Notes: generated by a model from the letters alone, not told the origin. A stretch of DNA of 53,997 bases from Rhodothermales bacterium (GCA_012271205.1 JAAXGT010000139.1:1-53997), one strand, 5' to 3'. Positions 37,137 through 46,049 are shown, counted from the first letter of the stretch. A program made the numbers and translations.

Positions 37137-37925
37137 CGAAATCAGGTTGGATGGACAGACAACGTCTTGCCAGACGGCCTATGCCATACCCCGCTGCCGC
37201 CGGTACGCGCGCAGGCTCCGGAGTCGTGCACCTCGGACAGGGCTACGATGTGGCTCAATGTCCGTGCGCTCCATGGAGGCGTAATGCGTGCCCGTGTATG
37301 GACTGTAGATTCGGCCCTCCATAGCAACTACGATGTCATACTCGACCGATGGCGGATATCGATAGTCGGCCCGCTCCTACACGGAACACCGATGCTCCTC
37401 CGCCACTGTTACTGGGCGGAGACCACCGCACACATCGTGGCCGCACTGCAAAAGGTGAAGAGTATCATCCCGCTGATGCGCATGGCTTCGGTGGTCCGAT
37501 CGTATAATTGACGCGTAGTCATGATGTCCGGCGGCTTTTTGTGCAACATTCTGCCCCGAAGATCTTCATAGCACGCCTCACAGTACGTGGAGCCCCCACC
37601 CGGCCATTTCCGGATCGCTGTAAACGGAGACCCCACCCCGCATGTAGGTTTGCGGCAGGCAACACCCACACGCCGGGCGCGATGTGTGCAGCGTCGAAGG
37701 AACTGCTGGATAAACCATAATAAGTAGAAGATGGAAGATGGTGGAGAGCTTCGTCGTACTGTGCCAAGGATCCGCGCGGGCGACGGTACGGTCCGGCCTA
37801 CGCCCTGTTTCAGGTTTGGAAACCCTCCAATGATTACTTCCAATAATGTGGATTTCATACACTAAGGTCATGGCTCGGGCATTCATAGACGACTTTATCG
37901 GAAGTGCAATTCCGAAGAGGTCCAT
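37137..37925. other. Long stretch without a recognisable gene
   Basis: Nearly 800 bases between the ATPase and the broken beta-propeller gene. A plus-strand frame (37167-37511) and three overlapping minus-strand frames (37409-37925) are open, but none has a family match, a good ribosome site or a signal peptide. The minus-strand frames near 37570-37700 show scattered Cys-rich bits (ACGCCLP in one, STYCEACYEDL in another) that could be pieces of one decayed small gene. I cannot identify it. Confidence 0.35.
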
Positions 37926-38991
37926 CTAGCGCAGTCGCGGCACGTCGTAGTGTAAAATCGCGGGCACGGGTCTGTGATAAATGGCATACAGGTCAAGTCC
38001 GTCCTGTGATATGCTGATGCCTAACAATCCGTCCGCTATTCGCAGCACGGCCACCGGATCGCCCGACCACGTGAACACGAATATTCTTCTTGATGGAGGT
38101 AGTGTCCAGGCACTGTTCTTGAAATCCTCCATTGTCTGGCCGGAATACAGGGCAAACACCAGATCGTCAGTTGCCGTGACGCTGACATAACTCTTTATGG
38201 TTGCGTTATCCAGACTGAGCCACGAGACTCCATTTTCGTTGCCATGAAGCGTGTACACCGGTTCGTTGAATTCAGGGCCTCTTATGACATGCAGGAGTCC
38301 GCTGGCGTCAAATATCTCGATGAGGTCTGCGTTCTGAGATACGATGGCTATGCGGCTGCTGTCCGAATTGGTCTGGACCTTTGCTTCATACGCATGTGGC
38401 CGTACGGGAACGGGGACTTCGGGATCGCCCCGGGGGGTCCGGTCCAATGAATCGCCCAAAAGAACCGTCCGGTCCGTGCAAGGCCAGCCGTCCGGCCGTG
38501 TACATCCCCACCGAAGCTATGCTGTCGCCCTTGACCCATACGGGGCCCATCGGCAACCCGGTGTCTTTAAGGTCGATGCTCTTGCCGGTAAGCGAGGCTC
38601 CATCAAAGAACAGCATCTTCCTTGACTGAAAGTCGAAAAGCCAGCCGCCGTCAGCTCCGGGTTTGAAGTCCATAGCCCACAGGTAGCCGATCTCTCGTGG
38701 CCCGGACCCCGGAGGTCCGTGCGATGCAATAAAATTCCCCGTGCCGCGGTCAAACACCAGCAGCGATTTCGAGGCCTTAGTGTCTCCGACATAAATGCGA
38801 TCTTGGCCGGTTGCAATAAGTACCGGCATCCCAAGTGAATCGGATCTGGCTAGAATCGTGCCCTCGAGATCGTACGTAGTCAGGGAGTCGGCATAAAAAT
38901 AGATAGTCCCCGAAGACTCCGGGTTGTATGCCACATTCAAATCTGTGCATCACGCAAGAAGAACAAGCGTGACTGCAATGGCTCTTGGCAT
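37926..38991 (-). pseudogene. Broken 6-bladed beta-propeller lipoprotein (TolB-like/BF3164-type)
   Basis: Two frames together rebuild one protein of about 350 residues. It begins at ATG 38989-38991 behind an excellent ribosome site (AGGAGA at 39002-39007), with the signal sequence PRAIAVTLVLLA. Codon 14 is then TGA at 38950-38952, directly before the would-be lipid Cys (C15, TDLNVAYNPES), where a Gly of the lipobox is expected. The frame runs on to GRFIGPDPPG near 38430. There, at a C6-G4 run, the continuation DPEVPVPVRPHAYEAK is found in the next frame and reaches a stop at 37926. QNADLIEIFDASG and GISISQDGLDLYAIY are typical of the family. It is the second gene after the small peptide at 39069. 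Confidence 0.75.
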
Positions 38992-39001
38992 TTATTGTGT
39001 A

Positions 39002-39007
39002 TCTCCT
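39002..39007 (-). promoter_or_regulatory. Ribosome-binding site of the broken beta-propeller gene
   Basis: AGGAGA on the minus strand lies ten bases before ATG 38991. It is a strong Shine-Dalgarno match and fixes this ATG as the original start, which puts the TGA at codon 14 inside the gene. Confidence 0.7.
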
Positions 39008-39068
39008 AAAGCGTGGAGGCCGGAACACCCGTGGGCCTCCGGCCTCTTAATAATCTGCTGCTCCCGTC

Positions 39069-39344
39069 CTACTCGTCATCCGGGCAAGAGCCATCCACAA
39101 AGTGGTATCCGGGGTAGTTCTGGCCGCATAGTGCTGTCTTTGGGTAATAGCTGCCGTTTCCGCCAGAGCCTTCCTCCTCCTCTTCTTCGGTAGCGCACGC
39201 CACATAGGGGGCGGTGGTTGCCTCCGGCGTGCTGACTGCTCCTAGAAATATGGGCAGAAGCAGCGGGAGAACCATCGCCGAAGCCAAAGTGAGGAAACGG
39301 GATTTCAGGGTGTCATGGTGAACCTCTAAAATTTTGGGGATCAT
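39069..39344 (-). CDS. Small exported acidic Cys-containing peptide
   Basis: A 91-residue product with a long N-terminal hydrophobic segment (TLASAMVLPLLLPIFLGAV) and a short mature part. The mature part has a run of six Glu, a Gly/Ser/Asn linker, and three Cys (VACATE, KTALCGQNY, DGSCPDDE). It has a good ribosome site, GGAGAG at 39351-39356, six bases before ATG 39344. The broken beta-propeller lipoprotein starts 77 bases downstream on the same strand, so they formed an operon. The layout recalls the NVEALA-type peptides paired with 6-bladed beta-propeller lipoproteins in Bacteroidota. No sequence match to that family can be claimed. Function unknown. Confidence 0.62.
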   Translation of the reverse strand: MIPKILEVHHDTLKSRFLTLASAMVLPLLLPIFLGAVSTPEATTAPYVACATEEEEEEGSGGNGSYYPKTALCGQNYPGYHFVDGSCPDDE

Positions 39345-39999
39345 ATAGTGCTCTCCAGAAAACTACGCATTTTGGGCAATTGAGTCCTTGACTTCCGTCG
39401 ATCTCATGATCTCGAGGGCGCGGATTGCTTTGTTTTCACCACTTTTCTGTCGTAAGTGGGCCTCATTTTTAAGCGTGGAGGCTTCTGTTGGCCACAGGTC
39501 GCACCGATTGGACGCACATTCGGGCCCGTCCAGCCATGTGGATCCAAGCAGATCAGGGAATGGGACGCTTGACAGCGCGGTCAAGCGTGATCAACCTCAA
39601 TTCTAAATGTCGCCAAACAGTTGAATAACCACTCGCTTCCTGCCAGTAATCTAGACTTAGGTCACGTACAACGTGGTTGCGGGCATGGTCCATGACACGT
39701 TCAGGTGTCGAGTAGGCCACGACAGTTAGCACTGACCCACCGCTGTCACCTGTTCTACGTAATTCCAACATACACACCGCTACGGTGGATCAACGACCGC
39801 ACGCCATACGAGCGTTCCTGATGGCTATGGTTCCCACCCTGCGCACCGAGATGCTTATCACCGATGCGCAGATACATCGCCATCTCTCACGACGTCTTCA
39901 TTCCTGCACCTCCGCTCTCCGACTCCAAGCATGAGCATCGTGCAGCTAACGTGGCAGTTGGGCAGCTTCTTGCATCCACGTGCAGACGAATCCTGCGAC
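39345..39999. other. Intergenic stretch with short open frames and a direct repeat
   Basis: Minus-strand frames at 39363-39584 (73 residues, TTG start) and 39553-39777 (74 residues) are open but unrecognised. The first ends just before the ribosome site of the small peptide and could be a leader or a decayed gene. The 32-bp repeat at 39588-39619 lies here, upstream of the peptide gene. Nothing else is supported. Confidence 0.35.
39588..39619. repeat. 32-bp direct repeat, copy 1 (partner at 41181-41212)
   Basis: TGATCAACCTCAATTCTAAA and the following TGTCGCCAAACA match 41181-41212 at 30 of 32 positions in the same orientation. On the minus strand each copy lies upstream of a gene: this one before the small peptide (start 39344), the other before the intact beta-propeller (start 41127). 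It may be a shared control element or the trace of a duplication. Confidence 0.7.
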
Positions 40000-41127
40000 C
40001 TAGAAACTGATCTCCCAAGCGACGGCGACTGGCACCTTCGTATCCTCATCAGTCAATTCCCCGTACGCGCGGCTACCATGCACGGCCAGCAATCGCATGC
40101 CCTTTGGCACATTCGCCCTCGCCACCTCGACACCGGTATTATCCAGTACCAGCCACATTGTTGTCTGCTCACTTTCTGGCCGGCTCAGCCTGATCCACAA
40201 GTGGCCGGCGTCATCCAGCAACAGTTTACTGAATGCTGGCTTGTGTGCCGGGATGTTCGCCAAAAGCTTCTTACGGAGATCATTAAGCCTGACACCTGCA
40301 ACGCTTGCTAATCGCTCCGCAGGAGCAAGGAAAACCGGCCTGTGTGGCAAGGAGATTCTGTGCCTTTTGCCACCATTTAGCGGCATGCCGGTTATGTCGA
40401 TGGCGTCGCCCATGCCATAATACAACACTTGATCGGCACTGAATTCAAAGTGAGGGTGAGCTGCGTAGGGCAAAAAGCGGACGCCAGATGCAGATTCCAT
40501 CTCAAAGATCACATAGTCAGGGCTGGGCAGATGCGCTATGGTATCGGTAGCTGTGGTGCCACTCCAATACACAAGCTGGACCAGGTGGGCCATTTCACCT
40601 GATTCCCCTGAACCAGGAGGGTAGAAGCTGGAAAACTCCATCAGGAGCCCTCGATTGGTAGCCCCCAAGAATGCAAGAGGGCGGAGCGCGTCGAATTCAG
40701 AATGCCTCACAGTTACACTCGTAATTAAGGACTGGCCTTGCGGAGTGAAAATGGAAAGTCGGGTTGTCTGTCTATCCCAGGCATACAGGGAATCCCCTGG
40801 CCCGATGTACACGCTTGGAGGTCCCGCAAATTCCCCGGGACCTCTGCCCACCCGCCCGATCTCACCAATCAGCACGCCATCCTTGGAAAACATGCGAATG
40901 CCTTTGAATCCGAAGTCCGTGAGATAGAGTTGTTCCCTAGAGTCGACCGCCATGGTGAAGACTCTATCCAAGAGCACAGAGTCGCCGGCTGCTTCGTCTC
41001 CAATTCGAAATGCTTCGGTGAATTTAACGACGCCTGATTGGGCATAAACACAAGGACCACTAGCAACCAATACTGCCAAAAAGGCCAATGCCTTCCACCT
41101 CCGATGTACTTCAGAATGCCTCACCAT
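40000..41127 (-). CDS. Exported 6-bladed beta-propeller protein
   Basis: A 375-residue exported protein of the NHL / 6-bladed beta-propeller kind found widely in Bacteroidota. The signal peptide is WKALAFLAVLVASGPCVYAQ. Propeller landmarks: LYLTDFGFKGIRMFSKDG with GRGPGEFAGPPSVYIGPGD (the GxGPGEF motif is typical), SLYAWDRQTTRLSIF, and near the end HLWIRLSRP and WLVLDNTG. ATG 41125-41127 opens the signal peptide; the frame is open up to 41187, which would run into the 32-bp repeat. It is a relative, not a close copy, of the broken propeller at 37926. The ligand is unknown; such proteins often sit beside small secreted peptides, as here. Confidence 0.8.
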   Translation of the reverse strand: MVRHSEVHRRWKALAFLAVLVASGPCVYAQSGVVKFTEAFRIGDEAAGDSVLLDRVFTMAVDSREQLYLTDFGFKGIRMFSKDGVLIGEIGRVGRGPGEFAGPPSVYIGPGDSLYAWDRQTTRLSIFTPQGQSLITSVTVRHSEFDALRPLAFLGATNRGLLMEFSSFYPPGSGESGEMAHLVQLVYWSGTTATDTIAHLPSPDYVIFEMESASGVRFLPYAAHPHFEFSADQVLYYGMGDAIDITGMPLNGGKRHRISLPHRPVFLAPAERLASVAGVRLNDLRKKLLANIPAHKPAFSKLLLDDAGHLWIRLSRPESEQTTMWLVLDNTGVEVARANVPKGMRLLAVHGSRAYGELTDEDTKVPVAVAWEISF

Positions 41128-41180
41128 ACTGATATGTGCCTTATCGCTAAACAACGTTTGGCCCATTATAAGAAATTCGT

Positions 41181-41212
41181 TGATCAACCTCGATTCTCAA
41201 TGTCGCCAAACA
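41181..41212. repeat. 32-bp direct repeat, copy 2
   Basis: Matches 39588-39619 at 30 of 32 positions. It ends about 54 bases upstream of the start of the intact beta-propeller gene. It contains the palindrome TTGATCAA, which is broken in copy 1. Confidence 0.7.
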
Positions 41213-41279
41213 CAAGCGGCGTGTTTCAGCGCCCGGTGTCGTTCGCGCTCCTAGCGCTGCAAATCAGTCCGATACGTTG

Positions 41280-41303
41280 AGTCAAGTCCCCATTGTGCTG
41301 TAA
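41280..41303. repeat. 24-bp direct repeat, copy 2 (partner at 33683-33706)
   Basis: AGTCAAGTCCCCATTGTGCT and the following GTAA match 33683-33706 at 22 of 24 positions, in direct orientation. It sits between the beta-propeller gene and the decayed DUF2335 gene, where the GC content rises. Confidence 0.6.
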
Positions 41304-41397
41304 ATTGGCTTTTGATCGGGAGGACAGACAGCGGCAGCCAACCGCGCTTCGGAGGGAGCCCGGAGAGGTGGCCACATGTAAGCCACCGGTTCCGACA

Positions 41398-41960
41398 CTA
41401 TTCGGTAACGGTGGGAGGATACGAATGCGATTCGGATGCTTCGAGGGTGGAGTCTGGAGAAAAAGAGTGGGCCTTTCGCCGCTTGGACGAGACGAAGAAA
41501 CCTAGGATGATCGCTACCGCGCCGATCATGGTCGCGAGACCCGCAATGGATTTGCGAAGGCAAGGAGACCCACGTTGCCGAGTAACGCGGCCAACGCAAC
41601 CAGAACAGCCATCCATTGACCGCGGCTTTCGAGCTTGATGTCGGCACGGAAACGCGTTGATTCTTGACCATGACGGTGGCAAGCTGGTTCTCGGCCATCT
41701 TGATAATTCGGTCCGCAGCACCGGGAACAATGATCTCGTAGCCGCTGCGGGTTTCCGGTTGAGGCAGCGGGCGGAGGGCGAGGAGAGTTCGATCTGTATC
41801 ATCTCCTGAACGCTCTCCGGTGAGGCATTCGGGGTTGTGGCCGTGCCTCTCCCAAGGGACGCCCAGCAACACGATCGGAATCCCGGCGAGCAAGTGGAGG
41901 CGAAGTTGGTTGGGGACCACCCTGCTTCCGTTTCTTCCGGCCACGGCAACGATTGCTCAT
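41398..41960 (-). pseudogene. DUF2335 membrane protein, frameshifted
   Basis: Three frames together give a DUF2335-like protein. ATG 41958-41960 opens SNRCRGRKKRKQGG. A second frame gives TPNASPESVQEMIQIELSS. A third frame gives RPLPQPETRSGYEIIVPGAA followed by DRIIKMAENQLA, the most diagnostic part of the family (PLPPPE..YE.I.PG.A.RI..MAE.Q). The C-terminal membrane segment IAGLATMIGAVAIILGFFV followed by SSKRRK returns in the second frame, and the stop is at 41398. The start overlaps the stop of the upstream wHTH gene (TGATG), so the two were a translationally coupled bicistron. Family recognition is from memory; the function of DUF2335 is not known. Confidence 0.65.
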
Positions 41961-42601
41961 CACGGGCTCTCGGAGTCCCCGAATCTTATCATCGCCTCTT
42001 CCAGCTCTTCGCCGACAATACACCAAGTGTCACGGATGGCATCCGTATCGGTCGTTGCAACCCTCCTGGAATCCGGAGTGCGGTGCGAGGTGCCCGCGAA
42101 GTCGAATGCCCGGGTCATTCCCCGGACAAACGGGTTCTGCCTCTGGGCGATCCGCTCCGGTTCCAAGCGACCGACCACGCCGTTCACCGCCATCTCGGGG
42201 GACTCCTGATAGATCGCGGCAAGCAAGCATGCAGCGGTACGGGGTCAGCTGGATCCACCTCGCCACACGCCGGAAGTAGTCGGCGACGGGGACGGGGAGG
42301 AGGCAAGTGTCGCCGTCCCCCGCCGATATCCGGCCTGAGTGAGAGAATAGCGAGGATAGGGCTGCGAGTTTTCGATCCGTGCATCGTCCGCTGCCACTAT
42401 CTCTTGGGTAACATCGTAGAGGGTACGATACAAAGGGTCCATAGCGGTACGGCTCGAAGCGGAAGAACGGCCCCCCAATCTGCTCGGAGACTGCCGGTCG
42501 ATCAGGAACAAGAGTTTCTGCACGCGGATCCAGCCGAACGCGGCACCCAAGCCGGCCGCCGCGAAAGCAGCGACGACGATATTCTCGCAATTGCGCGTCA
42601 T
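41960..42601 (-). pseudogene. YwgA/Panacea-like winged-helix protein, frameshifted
   Basis: ATG 42599-42601 opens TRNCENIVVAAFAAAGLG, then FGWIRVQKLLFLIDRQ, a pattern shared by YwgA and Panacea (DUF4065) type winged-helix proteins. The chain then hops frames: GGPFFRFEPYRYGPF in a second frame, LYRTLYDVTQEI and RYSLTQAGYRRG back in the first, VADYFRRVARWIQL in the second, and finally LAAIYQESPEMAVNGVVGRL in a third frame through to the stop TGA at 41960-41962. At least four shifts are needed, so it is dead. It is immediately upstream of and coupled to the DUF2335 gene. Panacea-type proteins are known antitoxins; whether this was one is inference. Confidence 0.6.
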
Positions 42602-42753
42602 AGCCTTCCCTCTCTTTAACGCCTGAATGTAATGAGTATGCCCACGGTGGTCATACCCGATCGCGATCCACCCGGCCACTAGCAAGCTAAATCATGGCTC
42701 CGCTTCTAAGGGGAATCTTGGGCTCTGGCTACTTTTGACTTCCACGCTTAGGA

Positions 42754-44523
42754 TCATGCTCCGCTCAGAAACCAATATTCCAACAGCGCTGACCGGCCTG
42801 TGATATCCAGGATGCGAACCACCGCCTCCTTGCCATCAGCATCAATGAGCCGCAGGTCCTCGCCGAAAACGAAGTGAACAGGCTGCTGCTTTCCTCTGTC
42901 GATAGTAATGTTGGAAGCGTAGAGATAAGTTCGATCACTGGAATCGCGAATGGGATTCAGCCTGCCCCTAAGCCCCGGAATGTAGCCAGTCCCCTCGGGG
43001 AAGATTATGCTGCCACCTTCTCGCAGGATTTCAAGGTTTACAGCGAGCGCTCTCCGGCTCGGCTCCCATTCCCGTTCCAGATATGCGGCGTAACCGGGAG
43101 CGGAGACAAACACCGTCATGGGCAGATGCGTGGTATGCAGATCGACGGTTGCTTCGCCGTCTTCATCAGTGGTTGCACGTTTCCAGGTCTTGTTCGGAAA
43201 GAGAGTCAACAGACTGGCGCCATGCAATGGTCGACCAGCGGACCACACGGTAATAACGACGCAGGCAGGACTGTGCTCCTGGATTGCTGCAGGAATGGTG
43301 AGGCAGACTTCAGAGTCATTTACCAGTCTGAATTCGGGTAGTTTTCCACAAAGTTCTTGGGTTTCGCGCCGTATGATTGGCACACCGTCTCCACGGCGTT
43401 CCATGAAATACTGTCGGTCCTCCGAACCTCGGAGTCCGCCTACTGGCATTCGCCCCAGCACAGAGGCCAATACGTCGTTTCGAGTCACTTGCCGCTCCGT
43501 CATGCTCTCCACAGTCAGATTGTTCGGTAGCGCGCCCGGCGACTGAATCTCCAAGCGGTCTTCGAACATTGAAAGGCGAATCCTGCTGCCACGCATCGAA
43601 TAGTCGCGATGCGCCACGGCATTGACCAAGGCTTCAAATAGAGCCTGGTCACTGTACTGAGGCAAATCCACGCGCCCTGGCTCTTTGCGGGCTCCAACAC
43701 GCATGTTTCGTAGGGAAAAGGCCACGGCATCAGTGATTTGCCGGTTCAGCGGACCTGTAATTTCCTGCGCATCTACTTGACCGGACGTGCGGTCTTTTCC
43801 CCGGTAGCGGGTTGCCGTGATGCAGGCGTTGGAGAGCCATTGCTCCGGATTTCGTGTACACAGCAGCACACCGGCCACCGTGGCGCGCAGTACTCCAGCC
43901 TTGTCGTCGCATAGCAGTGCCAACTTCCGTAACGCTGACTCGGGATCCGCCGCACCCTCAGCACTTAACAGAGGTTTATACAGACCTTCATCAAGCGTCT
44001 CGAACCCTGTTCCGTCCACGGCCTGCTCATCAAATGACCTAAAACGTGCCTGCCCCCGCCGCTGTGCCAAGCGCAATTCCTCTTCGCTCGTCATCTTTCG
44101 CTTCGAAGCGCCTACCCGAACAAAGCTCCCGCCGGGGCTAATATGCCGCGAATCACCCTCCGGTACTTCGACTAAAAGGATTAGCTGCCCCTCCGAGAGC
44201 TCCAAGTGGTAAGTGTGAATGCGAATAGCCGGTTTGATGGAGTCGGAGCTGACTTCGACTAGAAGTTTGTCCAACGCGGCGATTTGTGCGGGTGACATGT
44301 CCTGGTCCTGCAGGTGACCATCGTCGGTGACACCACACAACACGACACCTCCCCGAGCATTCGCAAAAGCGGCCAATGAATCAGCCCAATCGTTCCGGCT
44401 GGGACCCTTTGGAACACTGCCGTCGAATGCAATTTCTTTGAACTCCCGGCGGCTGTCCTCGCCTAATCGCAACCAGCGTCTTACTTCCTCGTCTCTGTAC
44501 GTCAAAAGAGGGGGTGCTGTCAA
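42754..44523 (-). CDS. AlbA_2 (Schlafen-type) DNA/RNA-binding domain and HATPase_c_4 protein
   Basis: A 589-residue protein with an N-terminal AlbA_2 domain at about 10-150 (EDSRREFKEIAF, LAAFANARGGVVLCGVTDDG, RHISPGGSFVRVGASKRKM). RecG-like HATPase_c_4 follows at about 260-400 (EALVNAVAHRDYSMRGSRIR with the ATP-type Asn, DRLEIQSPGALPNNL). A beta-rich tail at about 430-530 resembles a carboxypeptidase-regulatory or PEGA domain (SLLTLFPNKTWKRATTDEDG). The only usable start is TTG 44521-44523, because a TGA lies directly upstream. That start is eight bases past the tRNA-Leu 3' end, and no ribosome site is visible. Such proteins are common in genomic islands and in some defence loci. It may be transcribed through the tRNA. 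Confidence 0.82.
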   Translation of the reverse strand: MTAPPLLTYRDEEVRRWLRLGEDSRREFKEIAFDGSVPKGPSRNDWADSLAAFANARGGVVLCGVTDDGHLQDQDMSPAQIAALDKLLVEVSSDSIKPAIRIHTYHLELSEGQLILLVEVPEGDSRHISPGGSFVRVGASKRKMTSEEELRLAQRRGQARFRSFDEQAVDGTGFETLDEGLYKPLLSAEGAADPESALRKLALLCDDKAGVLRATVAGVLLCTRNPEQWLSNACITATRYRGKDRTSGQVDAQEITGPLNRQITDAVAFSLRNMRVGARKEPGRVDLPQYSDQALFEALVNAVAHRDYSMRGSRIRLSMFEDRLEIQSPGALPNNLTVESMTERQVTRNDVLASVLGRMPVGGLRGSEDRQYFMERRGDGVPIIRRETQELCGKLPEFRLVNDSEVCLTIPAAIQEHSPACVVITVWSAGRPLHGASLLTLFPNKTWKRATTDEDGEATVDLHTTHLPMTVFVSAPGYAAYLEREWEPSRRALAVNLEILREGGSIIFPEGTGYIPGLRGRLNPIRDSSDRTYLYASNITIDRGKQQPVHFVFGEDLRLIDADGKEAVVRILDITGRSALLEYWFLSGA

Positions 44524-44531
44524 TCACGAGT

Positions 44532-44619
<88 letters not shown>

Positions 44620-44629
44620 TCAATTTGTT

Positions 44630-46039
44630 CTACCGCCTGTCACTTGTACTGGATCCGAAAAGCTTAGCATACAGTGACATAAAGCGAATGATGGCCGAAA
44701 TACCCTCTGAAAATCGGTCCAGTCCAAAATGCTCGTTCGGCGAATGAATCGCATCCGAATCAAGGCCAAAGCCCATTAACACGCTATCCAGCCCCAAAAT
44801 GCGCTTAAAATCGGCCACGACCGGAATGCTGCCACCGATTCGTGTAAGGTGCGGCCGGCGCCCGTACACGCCCCCCAACGCCTGCACAGCCGCCTCCATC
44901 GCGTCACTCTCTGTGCCCACCAGCATCCCCTGCGCACCATGTATGACCCGAAAATCCAGCTGCATGCCGGCTGGCTTGCACTTTTCCAGCCACGCATGCA
45001 GCTTGCCGGCAATCTCCTTCGGCGCTTGATCAGGCACCAGTCGCATCGAAATCTTCGCACTGGCCTGCGACGGCAGTACCGTCTTGGCACCTTCTCCCGT
45101 GTATCCGCCCCAGATGCCGTTGCAATCCAGCGTAGGACGTGCCGTGGCCCCTTCAAGCGTCGAATAGCCGGCTTCAGTCTTGGGAGCGCTGACACCGACT
45201 TCAATGGCCCATGCCGCAGCGTCAAAAGGCAACGCGGCCAGTTCCGTACGCTCTTTACCTGTGAGCGGAATGACATTGTCGTAGAACCCATCGATCGTAA
45301 TGCGATGGTCTGCGTCATGCATTTTGGCGATCAGCGCAGCCAGCGCATTGATCGGATTTTCGATAGCCCCACCATAGATCCCAGAATGCAGGTCACGATT
45401 CGGCCCGGTTAGCGTGATTTCTACGTAGGCCATGCCACGCAGCCCGTACGTGATTGACGGAACGCCGGGCGCAAAGAGCGTTGTGTCTGAAATCACCACT
45501 ACGTCAGCTGCCAGCGCCTCAGCATGATCCTCAATGAAGCCGGGCAAGTGTGCCGAACCACACTCCTCCTCGCCTTCCAGAATGAGTTTGACGTTTAGGG
45601 GCGGTCTTCCAGCAACTTCATTCCAAGACTCCAGAGCTTTGAGGTGCATGAACAGCTGCCCTTTGTCGTCACTCGCACCGCGCGCGTACAGCCTGCCATT
45701 TGAAATTGCCGGTTCGAACGGAGGTGAATTCCACAAATCCAGCGGATCCGGCGGCTGCACGTCGTAATGTCCGTACACCAGGACGGTGGGCAGGCTATCG
45801 TCCACTTGGAACTCACCCAGCACAATGGGGTGACCAGCGGTAGGCATTACCATGACCTGCGTAGCTCCCAGTGATTCCAAGTGATTGCCTAACCAAGCCG
45901 CCGCTCTGGCCATCTCGCCAGCGTAAGCCGAATCCGTACTGACCGACGGAATCCGGAGGAACTCAATGAGCTCGTCCACAAATCTTCTCTGGTGTGCCTG
46001 CGCGTAGTCCAGCGCAGCCTTCGTCAATGGGTCTACCAT
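44630..46039 (-). CDS. M20-family dipeptidase
   Basis: A 469-residue zinc dipeptidase of the M20 group (carnosinase-like, ArgE/DapE fold). Metal ligands appear in order: YGHYDVQPP with His and catalytic Asp, ARGASDDKGQL with the bridging Asp, ILEGEEECGS with the catalytic and metal Glu, VVISDTTLF with Asp, and IHSPNEHFGL with the last His. The dimerisation domain lies between NRDLHSGIYGGAIENPINAL and about residue 380. ATG 46037-46039 gives the typical N-terminus; the frame is open upstream to 46114, overlapping the lipoprotein gene. It starts ten bases after the lipoprotein stop and is probably the last gene of a run beginning at ispH. The tRNA-Leu begins ten bases after its stop. Confidence 0.93.
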   Translation of the reverse strand: MVDPLTKAALDYAQAHQRRFVDELIEFLRIPSVSTDSAYAGEMARAAAWLGNHLESLGATQVMVMPTAGHPIVLGEFQVDDSLPTVLVYGHYDVQPPDPLDLWNSPPFEPAISNGRLYARGASDDKGQLFMHLKALESWNEVAGRPPLNVKLILEGEEECGSAHLPGFIEDHAEALAADVVVISDTTLFAPGVPSITYGLRGMAYVEITLTGPNRDLHSGIYGGAIENPINALAALIAKMHDADHRITIDGFYDNVIPLTGKERTELAALPFDAAAWAIEVGVSAPKTEAGYSTLEGATARPTLDCNGIWGGYTGEGAKTVLPSQASAKISMRLVPDQAPKEIAGKLHAWLEKCKPAGMQLDFRVIHGAQGMLVGTESDAMEAAVQALGGVYGRRPHLTRIGGSIPVVADFKRILGLDSVLMGFGLDSDAIHSPNEHFGLDRFSEGISAIIRFMSLYAKLFGSSTSDRR

Positions 46040-46049
46040 AATGATTTGA

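Noticed and set aside
37926-38459. The downstream half of the broken propeller as a separate gene with a TTG start
   Set aside because: Its sequence continues the propeller domain of the upstream frame and it has no ribosome site.
38950-38952. TGA at the lipobox read as selenocysteine or a recoded sense codon
   Set aside because: TGA ends ordinary genes here, such as truA and mlaE, no SECIS-like hairpin is visible, and a second frameshift in the same gene shows decay.
41837-42619. Open plus-strand frame of 260 residues
   Set aside because: It is antisense to the decayed winged-helix and DUF2335 genes and its sequence is low in recognisable structure.
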